From Prochlorococcus sp. scB241_528O2 (GTDB taxonomy: Bacteria; Cyanobacteriota; Cyanobacteriia; PCC-6307; Cyanobiaceae), in assembly GCA_000634115.1 (NCBI GenBank), contig JFLJ01000111.1:1-52085 (forward strand): a DNA stretch of 52,085 nucleotides, written 5' to 3'. The notes below the pieces were generated by a model. The model ran no database searches, was not told the DNA's origin, and saw only the letters and a list, made by a program, of their open reading frames with translations. Position 1 is the first letter of the stretch, and each line of letters begins with the position of its first letter. Both the position numbers and the translations under genes were made by a program. Shown one piece after another: positions 7,984 to 14,302 of this stretch.

Positions 7984-8016
7984 TTAATTAAGCGGTGGGA
8001 GTAGTAAGCGTTTCAT
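7984..8016 (-). repeat. MKRLLL mini-ORF repeat, copy C
   Basis: The ATG at 8016-8014 directly follows the TAA stop of the 95-residue gene. It encodes MKRLLLPPLN, and its TAA directly precedes the ATG of the 236-residue gene. The mini-ORF therefore fills the whole space between two genes, stop-to-start at both ends. Confidence 0.75.
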
Positions 8017-8304
8017 TTAATATTTGTAGTTTCTATTTCCATTAGCAGTAATAGTATATATGCCACCTCTTTTTCCCAAATAAAGCATTTCGCCTTGATA
8101 CATTGATTCCCCATTAGTATTTAATCTTTCCATAGAGAGATCCCAATTATTTGAATTAAGTTTTGGATTATTTCGTCTCTCTTGAAGTGTTCCTTCTTCG
8201 GGAGGTTCATAAAAATAATGAAAATAACCAGCAATAATTCCGCATATAACTCCTAGTGAAGCTAGGAAAATAAGCATCATAATTACTGCATCATCTGAAA
8301 TCAA
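8017..8304 (-). CDS. Small membrane protein with GKRGGIYTI-type C-terminal motif
   Basis: A 95-residue protein with one membrane segment (about 7-28, IMMLIFLASLGVICGIIAGYF), then a polar linker and a compact C-terminus, LGKRGGIYTITANGNRNYKY. The G(K/P)RGGxYxI...GNRxY pattern resembles the short basic adaptor domain seen in many small marine cyanobacterial and chlorovirus proteins, but I cannot confirm family membership. It heads the run of genes joined by MKRLLL mini-ORFs. Function unknown. Confidence 0.6.
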   Translation of the reverse strand: MISDDAVIMMLIFLASLGVICGIIAGYFHYFYEPPEEGTLQERRNNPKLNSNNWDLSMERLNTNGESMYQGEMLYLGKRGGIYTITANGNRNYKY

Positions 8305-8354
8305 TGGTCAATCGTAATTAATAAAGCGATTCAAGTTGTAAGACCATAGTCGAT

Positions 8355-8732
8355 TTAATAGCAAAGTACACTATCGGCTTTAATCGACTCTTCAATTAGT
8401 ACATTGGGCATTACAAACTCTGCTTTATATTCATCAAGAAGCCTGTTATCGTAACCCCTCGATTTAGCCGACATTTCTGAAACATATATTGTAACGTTTG
8501 AATTTTTTAAATTTTCAAGGAGTTCGTATAAATCACCAGTACCCTTACCAACTATTTCACCAGCTGTTTTGCAATTTAGTATGTTTACTCCGTTTCCCTC
8601 TAGGAAAAGAGTTACTTGATGCCCTTCGTCTTCTGCGGTAAGGACAGCTAATAAACCTAAAGTTACTTTATTTTTGGATTTTAAACCGCTGCAAATATTA
8701 ACTAGTACTTTATTGTCGGTAATGATAGACAT
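8355..8732 (-). CDS. DsrE-family protein
   Basis: A 125-residue cytoplasmic protein with a flavodoxin-like DsrE/DsrF-type fold. It has an early strand VLVNICSG, LGLLAVLTAEDEGHQVTLFL covering the first helix and second strand, GDLYELLENLKNSNVTIYVS, and a final SVLCY. One Cys lies in the first loop (ICSG) and a second in NCKTAG; family members with an active-site Cys pass sulfur between carriers, others are structural. No tusBCD-like partners are nearby. It stands alone between the 95-residue membrane protein and a 41-residue gene. Confidence 0.7.
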   Translation of the reverse strand: MSIITDNKVLVNICSGLKSKNKVTLGLLAVLTAEDEGHQVTLFLEGNGVNILNCKTAGEIVGKGTGDLYELLENLKNSNVTIYVSEMSAKSRGYDNRLLDEYKAEFVMPNVLIEESIKADSVLCY

Positions 8733-8784
8733 TTAATTCTGCTTAAAATTTACTTATTTAATCTAGGTTTTTCTTTTAACTTTA

Positions 8785-8910
8785 TCAACCATCTAATCTA
8801 TCAGCGTAATCCCTTAAAATTTCGGCCATCTTTTGAGGTGGGATTTTTTCTTGGTATTCTCTACATAAATCAAAAAATTTATCTAAGAAATCTTTCATTG
8901 AAGAGGACAT
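8785..8910 (-). CDS. 41-residue hypothetical protein
   Basis: A short complete frame on the minus strand from ATG 8910-8908 to TGA 8787-8785. The product starts MSSSMKDFLDKFFDLCREYQ and continues through KIPPQKMAEILRDYADRLDG, an amphipathic two-helix pattern that looks protein-like and well conserved in type. Its ATG directly follows a hairpin and T-run, the same arrangement as ycf66. The function is unknown; a role as a small regulator or interaction partner is only a guess. Confidence 0.6.
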   Translation of the reverse strand: MSSSMKDFLDKFFDLCREYQEKIPPQKMAEILRDYADRLDG

Positions 8911-8934
8911 AAAAAAAGAGGGAGTTTATCCCTC
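8911..8934 (-). terminator. Hairpin plus T-run abutting the 41-residue gene
   Basis: On the minus strand a GAGGGA/TCCCTC stem (8918-8934) is followed by seven T (8911-8917) that touch the ATG at 8910. It can end the glyoxalase transcript. The flanking TTAGATCGACTGTCAAT segment is the same as beside the ycf66 hairpin. Confidence 0.65.
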
Positions 8935-8960
8935 AATCTTAGATCGACTGTCAATTAATT

Positions 8961-9350
8961 CTAGTCTCTTTCAATTAGCTCTATCTTGTATCCATCAGGA
9001 TCTTCTACAAACGCTAAGACCGTTGTACTGTTCTTCATAGTCTTTGGTTGAGTTGTGATCTTACAGCCATTATCTTCTAACCCTTTACAGATACCATGAA
9101 TATCTTTAACACCAATAGCTATATGTCCATACTTATCTCCTAGCTCATAGTCATCTGACTTCTTACTCCAATTATGAGTTAATTCAATTACTGAGTTTTC
9201 TTTTTCTGAGCCATAGCCAACAAATGCTAAAGTAAATTCTCCATGTGGGTAATCTTTTCTTCTTAGAAGATTCATTCCTAATCTATTTACATAGAAATCA
9301 AGAGACTTATCTAAATCTCCTACCCTCAACATTGTATGAAGAATACGCAT
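8961..9350 (-). CDS. gloA: Lactoylglutathione lyase (glyoxalase I)
   Basis: A 129-residue enzyme of the vicinal-oxygen-chelate fold. It starts MRILHTMLRVGDLDKSLDFY, with the first metal His, then LGMNLLRRKDYPHGEFTLAF, ELTHNW, a GHIAIGV strand with the second His, and the final DPDGYKIELIE. These are the Ni/Zn ligands and substrate positions of GloA, which turns the methylglyoxal-glutathione hemithioacetal into S-lactoylglutathione in the cytoplasm. It is full length for the short bacterial type and is followed by a strong hairpin terminator. Confidence 0.95.
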   Translation of the reverse strand: MRILHTMLRVGDLDKSLDFYVNRLGMNLLRRKDYPHGEFTLAFVGYGSEKENSVIELTHNWSKKSDDYELGDKYGHIAIGVKDIHGICKGLEDNGCKITTQPKTMKNSTTVLAFVEDPDGYKIELIERD

Positions 9351-9455
9351 ATTAATTATGAACCTAAATCAATTATCTAATATTTAATCACCATCTGCTA
9401 AGTTTGATATTTTCGAGACTTAATAAAAAGTAAAGTTTAGAAAAATTAGGTTAAC

Positions 9456-9917
9456 ATGTTAATACTAAGTTTTACCAATATATTGGATCAGATATTTCAG
9501 AGACTCTCATCAGTATTTTTGTATACTTTGCCATTAAAGGCCTCAATACCTTTTGGATATTATTTGTTTTATAAATATTCTTTTTTAAAAATACTATCAT
9601 TTCTAACTTTACCAATAATATTAATTGAAGAATCATTGCCTTTTGGTAGCTTTTTATTATTTATAATTTTGTTTGCAGGATTAGTAAGGAATCCAAGAGT
9701 CCCTCATTTTATTAGATATAACGCATGCCAGGCATTACTTGTGGATATTGCTTTGATAATAATTTCATACCTCTTTAAAATATTGCCAATAGTTGAACTT
9801 GGCTCAATTATTTTTATATTTACTCTCTGTATTTTTATTTATTCTATTTCTCAATGTATTTTTGGAGTTGAACCCGAAATACCTTTTATTAGTAAATCTG
9901 TAAGAATGCAAATTTAG
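9456..9917 (+). CDS. Tic20 family membrane protein
   Basis: A 153-residue protein with four predicted membrane segments. The loop VRNPRVPHFIRYNACQALL is the signature of Tic20-like proteins, whose plastid members form part of the inner-envelope import channel. In cyanobacteria the function is unproven. The start at 9456 fits, with an AT-rich leader and no Shine-Dalgarno site. It is convergent with the secreted 109-residue gene, 22 bp between stops. Confidence 0.85.
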   Translation: MLILSFTNILDQIFQRLSSVFLYTLPLKASIPFGYYLFYKYSFLKILSFLTLPIILIEESLPFGSFLLFIILFAGLVRNPRVPHFIRYNACQALLVDIALIIISYLFKILPIVELGSIIFIFTLCIFIYSISQCIFGVEPEIPFISKSVRMQI

Positions 9918-9939
9918 AAATTATAAATAACTACATTTT

Positions 9940-10269
9940 TTAACACTCATTAAGAATAGATCTCCATCTTTGTTGACTTGCTTTTATTGATTCCATTGGA
10001 GGAGTAGTTCCTGCTATTTGGAATGCTTTGATTAATGATTCGTTTGCTAATAAACCTAGTCGGGCAGCCTCTCGTTGCTTCAAACATACTTTTTCCCTAG
10101 AACCCTCTTTGAGAGTCGTTTCAATTTCCTTAAGAAGAAAACTAGCTTCGTTTGATTTAGAGTAAAAGTCGTTCATATAAACATCAATAGATTTATTTGC
10201 ATAACCTTCATAAGGTGAAATGAATAAAACTAATATAAAAAAAATAGATTTGAAAATAATATTCTTCAT
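9940..10269 (-). CDS. Secreted hypothetical protein
   Basis: A 109-residue protein with a signal peptide (IIFKSIFFILVLFISP, likely cleavage after GYA) and an all-helical mature part. Two cysteines, one mid-protein (KVCLKQREAARLGLLANES) and one at the very C-terminus, probably make a disulfide in the periplasm. I do not recognise the family. Its signal peptide differs from the MKRLLL type of the neighbouring element, so it is probably part of the older backbone. Confidence 0.6.
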   Translation of the reverse strand: MKNIIFKSIFFILVLFISPYEGYANKSIDVYMNDFYSKSNEASFLLKEIETTLKEGSREKVCLKQREAARLGLLANESLIKAFQIAGTTPPMESIKASQQRWRSILNEC

Positions 10270-10545
10270 AACAATTTAGGTAAATTGATTTTCATATCTT
10301 ATTAATACAAAATAGAAATTAAGCACACTAATATTCCCTTCTCATATTAGAACTTTCCATTCGAACAATTCCCCCAACATTTTCCCCAACACTTTTAATC
10401 AAAATTCTGTTAATGGAAGACATCCTCCGAAACTAGGGGGAGCAGTTTTTTAAGAAAAATATTAGTTATTTTTAGAAAAGACTATACTTTTAATGAAGTT
10501 GACACTCTCTGAACACAAAAGACATTATCAGAGACGATTATTTGA
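10270..10545. other. Gene-free segment left of the tRNA-Ser element, possible older element end
   Basis: No gene is seen. CCCCAACA occurs twice with a 12-bp period (10372-10379 and 10384-10391), echoing the CCCCTACCA pairs of the element just to the right. A single TTCTCAT at 10339-10345 is the reverse of the element's ATGAGAA unit. This could be the worn end of an earlier insertion at the same site; the evidence is thin. Confidence 0.3.
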
Positions 10546-10561
10546 ACGGAGGGGGTGGGAT
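10546..10561. repeat. Direct repeat of the tRNA-Ser 3' end (att-like, left)
   Basis: ACGGAGGGGGTGGGAT is identical to 12327-12342, which covers the acceptor-stem and T-stem side of tRNA-Ser. The identity stops on both sides, and the remainder of a tRNA is absent, so this is an attachment-site duplicate and not a gene. Confidence 0.75.
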
Positions 10562-10576
10562 CAGCTTTTATGCAAA

Positions 10577-10603
10577 ATGACAAGCTATGAGAAGAGATGA
10601 TAA
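10577..10603 (+). repeat. Three ATGAnAA units with 10-bp period (left end)
   Basis: ATGACAA (10577), ATGAGAA (10587) and ATGATAA (10597) are spaced exactly 10 bp apart, 16 bp inside the left att-like repeat. They match the better-preserved arrays at the right end (12186-12222 and 12279-12315). Confidence 0.6.
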
Positions 10604-10628
10604 CGAATTCTGAGTTCGATTTTGATTT

Positions 10629-10651
10629 CCCCTACCATTTCCCCTACCAAA
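10629..10651 (+). repeat. CCCCTACCA pair, left end
   Basis: Two CCCCTACCA units 12 bp apart (10629 and 10641). The whole 23 bp are identical to 12160-12182 at the other end of the element, in direct orientation. Confidence 0.8.
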
Positions 10652-10689
10652 TAATTTTCAATCAAATTAAATTGTTTCCCTTAAAGTAT

Positions 10690-11184
10690 TTATTTTGCAC
10701 ATTCTTTTTTAAAAGATTCTCGAACGGATTCATCTATACCATCAAAGAAATCAATATCAGGATTGTTATAAATAGTTCTACAGACTTCATTCATATAATT
10801 TGGCGCATCTAAAGTTGTATCAGAGGTATTATATTCTGTTGCACTTTTATAAGGCTTGAAATTAGCTTCTGGCTTGCAAACTTCTTTATACATTTTTGTT
10901 GTCAATGAGTTTTGACTAACACTGATCCATTTAAATTTTGAAGGGAAATATATTCTTTTTTCTTTGCAGTCTATTTTTCTTGTTTTCTGAATAACCTCTT
11001 CATATGTATAAAGCTTAGTTTCAAATGAACGATATCTTTTATTTGATTTAGGATCAAGAATCTTTATGTAAAGCTTCTCATCATTTTTATTAGTCATAAT
11101 ATTTTTCCATCCATCCTTATTTTCTGCATTAGCAACTATAGGTAAAGCGAGCGTAGCTATTAGAGGTAATAGTATTTGTTTCAT
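10690..11184 (-). CDS. Secreted element-borne hypothetical protein
   Basis: A 164-residue protein with signal peptide MKQILLPLIATLALPIVANA, the same type as in the next two genes, cleaved after ANA. The mature part is about 144 residues, lysine-rich, with four cysteines (DCKEKR, EVCKPE, EVCRTI, KECAK) that could pair as two disulfides in the periplasm. No family is recognised. It is the last gene of a three-gene run inside the tRNA-Ser element, 11 bp after the TPR gene. Confidence 0.65.
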   Translation of the reverse strand: MKQILLPLIATLALPIVANAENKDGWKNIMTNKNDEKLYIKILDPKSNKRYRSFETKLYTYEEVIQKTRKIDCKEKRIYFPSKFKWISVSQNSLTTKMYKEVCKPEANFKPYKSATEYNTSDTTLDAPNYMNEVCRTIYNNPDIDFFDGIDESVRESFKKECAK

Positions 11185-11195
11185 TCGGTTCTAAT

Positions 11196-11657
11196 TTACA
11201 TACAGTATTTTTCTACTATTTTGTCGGAATAAGTATCTCCTAAAGAAGATGCTTTTCTAAAATCTTTGCATCCTTTAGTGGCGTTTTTTAACTTAAACCA
11301 AGCCAAACCTCTGTTGTAATAGATTAGAGGATTAGATCTATTTAAGGATAATGCTTTATTAAAATCAGATAATGCTCCTGAGTGATCGCCCAAATTACTC
11401 TTTGCATTTCCACGCTGCATATAAAATTTATCAAATTCTTCTAAACCATCAAAAACCTTTTTATAAATCTCTTTATTTTCAATGACAATATCATAATCAG
11501 CTAACGCTCCAGAGTAATCACCAGCATTCAAGCGATTATATGATCTAGTTATATAGAACATAAGACTACCTTTTTGATAGGGATTTTCTTTCACTTCAGC
11601 ATTAACAGCAGTAGGTAAAGCCAGGGCAGTTAATAGTGGGATTAGTAATCTTCTCAT
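11196..11657 (-). CDS. Secreted TPR-repeat protein
   Basis: A 153-residue protein with a signal peptide (MRRLLIPLLTALALPTAVNA, cleaved after VNA) followed by tetratricopeptide repeats. The clearest are LNAGDYSGALADYDIVIEN, KSNLGDHSGALSDFNKALSL and a third at YYNRGLAWFKLKNATKGCKD. A Cys in the last repeat and one at the C-terminus may pair. TPR domains bind other proteins; the partner is unknown, and the two flanking secreted proteins are candidates. The ATG overlaps the stop of the upstream gene by 4 bp, so translation is probably coupled. Confidence 0.8.
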   Translation of the reverse strand: MRRLLIPLLTALALPTAVNAEVKENPYQKGSLMFYITRSYNRLNAGDYSGALADYDIVIENKEIYKKVFDGLEEFDKFYMQRGNAKSNLGDHSGALSDFNKALSLNRSNPLIYYNRGLAWFKLKNATKGCKDFRKASSLGDTYSDKIVEKYCM

Positions 11658-12082
11658 TTTAATAATTTATAGGCTTTTTGTTTGACACTTTTTAATGCGG
11701 GGAAGGATCTCATAAAATAGTTAAACTCTTCCCTATTATTTGTGTTTACTTTAAGTTGAATACAAACATCAGATAGCATCTCAGCGGCTTTTTTTACCCT
11801 ATATTCATCTAATATTTTTATAGAATATCCATTCTTATACATTATATTCTGAGCATTTAATAACGCCTCTTTACCCGTCAAATATCCTTGTGATGCGGCA
11901 CATCTTGAATGAGTTAATACACCAGCGGCAAAAGTTCTTGCTTTATAAGTCGAAGGGAAAGGAGGAAAAGGAATATGACCATTATCATCTGCTTCCTTGT
12001 TGTATTTAAGTGAATCCATTCCAGCACTAACAGCAGTAGGTAAAGCCAGAGTAGCTAATAAAGATATTAAAAATCTCTTCAC
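11654..12082 (-). CDS. Secreted element-borne hypothetical protein (GTG start)
   Basis: A 142-residue protein with a signal peptide whose body is LISLLATLALPTAVSA, cleaved after VSA. The mature part is helical with two cysteines (SRCAAS, DVCIQL) likely in a disulfide. No family is recognised. The start is GTG at 12082-12080, directly after a hairpin with T-run and without a ribosome-binding site, the same arrangement as ycf66 and the 41-residue gene. It is the first of three genes in the element. Confidence 0.65.
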   Translation of the reverse strand: MKRFLISLLATLALPTAVSAGMDSLKYNKEADDNGHIPFPPFPSTYKARTFAAGVLTHSRCAASQGYLTGKEALLNAQNIMYKNGYSIKILDEYRVKKAAEMLSDVCIQLKVNTNNREEFNYFMRSFPALKSVKQKAYKLLK

Positions 12083-12105
12083 AAAAAAAGGAGCTAATTT
12101 CCTTT
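12083..12105 (-). terminator. Hairpin plus T-run abutting the first element gene
   Basis: On the minus strand an AAAGGA/TCCTTT stem (12087-12105) runs into seven T (12083-12089) that end at the GTG start. The adjacent TTTTAGATCGA on the plus strand matches the segment beside the 7.2 and 8.9 kb hairpins. Confidence 0.55.
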
Positions 12106-12138
12106 TATTTTAGATCGAATATCAAAACTGAACTCAAA

Positions 12139-12182
12139 CCCCTACCAATTACAACAAAACCCCTACCATTTCCCCTACCAAA
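12139..12182 (+). repeat. Three CCCCTACCA units, right end
   Basis: CCCCTACCA occurs at 12139, 12160 and 12172. The last two with their 12-bp spacing and flank match 10629-10651 exactly over 23 bp. Confidence 0.8.
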
Positions 12183-12185
12183 ATG

Positions 12186-12318
12186 ATGAGAAAATATGAG
12201 AATAAAGGAGAAAGTATGAGAAGGCTAAGTTAAGTTTAATTCTTGGTATATCTTCTTTTTGGAAGGTTTAAAATAATTTTGAGAACATATGAGAAGTTAT
12301 GAGAACTCCTGAGAATAT
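12186..12318 (+). repeat. Two four-unit TGAGAA arrays with exact 10-bp period
   Basis: Array 1 has units at 12186 (ATGAGAA), 12196 (ATGAGAA), 12206 (AGGAGAA) and 12216 (ATGAGAA). Array 2 has units at 12279 (TTGAGAA), 12289 (ATGAGAA), 12299 (ATGAGAA) and 12309 (CTGAGAA). Every step is 10 bp, close to one helical turn, so a protein could bind along one face. The arrays end 9 bp from the tRNA-Ser 3' end, where integrase arm sites would be expected. Confidence 0.75.
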
Positions 12319-12327
12319 GTCTTGGTA

Positions 12328-12414
12328 CGGAGGGGGTGGGATTCGAACCCACGGTACCCTTGCAGATACGCTAGTTTTCAAGACTAGAGCCTTAAACCAC
12401 TCGACCACCCCTCC
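12328..12414 (-). tRNA. trnS: tRNA-Ser (anticodon UGA)
   Basis: A complete 87-nt class II tRNA. The 5' GGAGGGG pairs with CCCCTCC at the 3' end, the discriminator is G, and CCA is not encoded. The anticodon stem CTAGT/ACTAG encloses CTTGAAA, giving anticodon TGA. A long variable arm follows, then the T arm with GGTTCGAATCC. The 3' end is duplicated at 10546 and the 5' half is duplicated in decayed form at 14303, so this gene is an integration site on both sides. Confidence 0.97.
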
Positions 12415-12763
12415 AGGTGATAGCAAATATTAAGCCAGCTCAATAATATTAGCAGAGGGTTTATCAAAGCTGAAGGCTTTAATCCAAAAAAAAAAGTAAA
12501 TCATAATAAATGATTTTGAAGTTTGTATAAGGCCTTATAATTCTCGACCTTGTCTCGCCTAAAAGTGGTCACGACTGTCTCGGCTATTTTAGTAAATATC
12601 ATTAATCTATTGACCGTCGAACTGTCTATAATTGGATAATGCTTAAGAAAGAATTTAGCTTCGATTTTAAAGATAAATTAATTTTCCTTAATAAATAATC
12701 AAGGAAAAGTTCCCTGAAATTAAAATTTATTTATAATAATAGAAGATAAAAAATTTTTTAATC

Positions 12764-13144
12764 ATGAAATTTGGGAAATTGGATAATTTGGATTTTAAAT
12801 TTAAAAATATTGTTGTTGGAGGTGCTATCGCAACAACATCATTAACTTTTAGTGCTTTTCCAGTTTTAAGTGACTCTATAAGTTGTTACGGTAACCATTG
12901 TTATGGATCAGGTGGGCAAAGTTGGAGTACTTATGGAAATCATACTTATGGATCTGATGGTTCAAGTTTAAGTTGTTACGGTAGTCATTGTTATGGATCA
13001 GGTGGGCAAAGTTGGAGCACTTATGGAAATCATACTTATGGATCAGATGGAAACAGTTGGAGTACTTATGGAAATCATAGTTATGGATCTGATGGAAGCA
13101 GTTGGAGTACCTATGGAAATCATAGTTATGGATATGGCTATTAA
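12764..13144 (+). CDS. Secreted Tyr/Gly/His/Cys repeat protein
   Basis: A 126-residue protein with a signal-like N-terminus (hydrophobic about 16-35) and then six 15-residue repeats from residue 38 to the end. The consensus is SxS(C/T)YGNH(C/T/S)YGSxGx. Cys-type units (1 and 3) alternate with Trp/Thr-type units (2, 4), and units 5 and 6 are Trp/Thr-type. At the DNA level 12881-12970 and 12971-13060 are near-identical 90-bp copies, pointing to recent growth of the array. Regular Tyr, His and Cys would suit metal binding or an extended surface fibre; neither is proven. It lies 350 bp from tRNA-Ser in a probable accessory segment. Confidence 0.75.
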   Translation: MKFGKLDNLDFKFKNIVVGGAIATTSLTFSAFPVLSDSISCYGNHCYGSGGQSWSTYGNHTYGSDGSSLSCYGSHCYGSGGQSWSTYGNHTYGSDGNSWSTYGNHSYGSDGSSWSTYGNHSYGYGY

Positions 13145-13159
13145 AGTTTTTTAGTTAAT

Positions 13160-13867
13160 TTGGAAAATATCTTAATTGGTTGGTGCATTGCAGAAGAGAG
13201 ATCTTCTTCAATTTTCTTTCGTCCAGAGCAATATACATTATTTAGAGAAAAAATTGACTTCAATTCTAAAGAGGGAGTATCAAAATGTCCCGCCGTTCAT
13301 AAAGTAGAAAAAAATCTTTTTATAGTAAGAAGTCCTTACACTATTAACTTAAGAGCTAATAAAGATATTAATAATAAAATTGTGATAAGACCTGTTTACC
13401 CATTTACCGAAATTAAAGAGGAAATACTAAGCTCAATAATAAAAATCGAACCGCCTGATTTCTGGGTTTCTGATAATAAACCCTTGATTCAAATAAAAAT
13501 GCCATATTTATTTTTCAGTGATAAAAATGTATGGATTAACCAACTTGAAACCTCCCCAATTAGAGCGAATAAAAATTGGTCACTTATTCAGGGCAGATTT
13601 AATATATTTTCTTGGCAAAGGCCCTTGAGTTTTGCCTTTCAATGGATAGATATAAATTTCGATTTAAAAATAAAGAGGGGCGATCCGTTATTTCAAGTTT
13701 TGTTTGATACTGATGAAAAGACTAATAACTTCATCTTAAAAAAGGTTTCTTTGCATGATGATCTATCTAAAAGAATTCGTGAATGTGAGGGGGTTACTTC
13801 TTTAATAAGGAATACAAATCAATTAATGCAAAATCCAAGAGAAGAAGGAATTAAGTTAATAAAATGA
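13160..13867 (+). CDS. Hypothetical protein, possibly DUF6065-like
   Basis: A 235-residue cytoplasmic protein starting at a TTG (MENILIGWCIAEE). The pattern of an early FFRPE, a CPAV motif around residue 48, IVIRPVYPF and a later QWIDINFDLKIKRGDPLFQV reads like a beta-sandwich protein of the kind found in phages and marine bacteria (DUF6065-like), but this is a weak impression. It is followed by a gene whose ATG overlaps its stop by 4 bp, so the two form an operon. Both lie between tRNA-Ser and the decayed tRNA half at 14303, suggesting acquired DNA. Confidence 0.6.
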   Translation: MENILIGWCIAEERSSSIFFRPEQYTLFREKIDFNSKEGVSKCPAVHKVEKNLFIVRSPYTINLRANKDINNKIVIRPVYPFTEIKEEILSSIIKIEPPDFWVSDNKPLIQIKMPYLFFSDKNVWINQLETSPIRANKNWSLIQGRFNIFSWQRPLSFAFQWIDINFDLKIKRGDPLFQVLFDTDEKTNNFILKKVSLHDDLSKRIRECEGVTSLIRNTNQLMQNPREEGIKLIK

Positions 13868-14214
13868 ACGATAATAAGAAGACTATTTATTTAAACCAAG
13901 GAACTAGTATCCCAGACTATTTATGTACAGGTATTAGTAGGGCTTATTTAGAAGGAGATAATTTAATAATTATCCTTGAGTCAGTTTCTGGTATAGAGAA
14001 TGATCATGAAAGATTCTTAAATGAAGTAGTTCGTATTGTGGTCCCATCTAATCATGTCTTGAAATTTGGGGATAACTTTGCAAAGGCAATTAGCTATGCT
14101 TTGACCTCTAACAAAAAAGATTTAATAAATGAAAAAACAATACCTAAGGAGAATGTGCAAGATATTGTAAGTTCTCAAAATATCAAAGAAAGATTGGGAA
14201 AACCTCTATTTTAA
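13864..14214 (+). CDS. Hypothetical protein, partner of the 235-residue gene
   Basis: A 116-residue soluble protein with a beta-rich first half (TIYLNQGTSIPDYLCTGIS, then LIIILESVSG) and a helical, charged C-terminal tail. No family is recognised. The ATG overlaps the preceding stop (ATGA), so translation is coupled and the two products may act together. There is no signal peptide. Confidence 0.6.
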   Translation: MNDNKKTIYLNQGTSIPDYLCTGISRAYLEGDNLIIILESVSGIENDHERFLNEVVRIVVPSNHVLKFGDNFAKAISYALTSNKKDLINEKTIPKENVQDIVSSQNIKERLGKPLF

Positions 14215-14302
14215 AAAGAAAATTGTTTAAAAAAAAATCAACTATTAAAGTCATCTTGTAAAAAATGTATCTAAAACTCAAGGTATATCTTAATTCTATA
14301 AA

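Larger units (their letters stand above)
10546..12342. mobile_element. Putative mini integrative element at tRNA-Ser(UGA)
   Basis: The 16 bp ACGGAGGGGGTGGGAT at 12327-12342 form the 3' end of tRNA-Ser and are repeated exactly, in the same orientation, at 10546-10561. This is what integration at a tRNA 3' end leaves behind. The 1.8 kb between them holds three same-strand genes with related signal peptides. Both ends carry the same two repeat families: a 23-bp direct repeat made of two CCCCTACCA units, and TGAGAA arrays with exact 10-bp spacing. There is no recombinase inside, so it would need one in trans. It resembles tRNA-targeting cargo elements (tycheposons) described in Prochlorococcus, though that assignment is inference. 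Confidence 0.65.

Noticed and set aside
12186..12318. Regularly spaced repeats that might be taken for a CRISPR array
   Set aside because: The units are 6-7 bp with 3-bp spacers, there are no cas genes, and the spacing matches a helical turn, not 28-37-bp CRISPR repeats.
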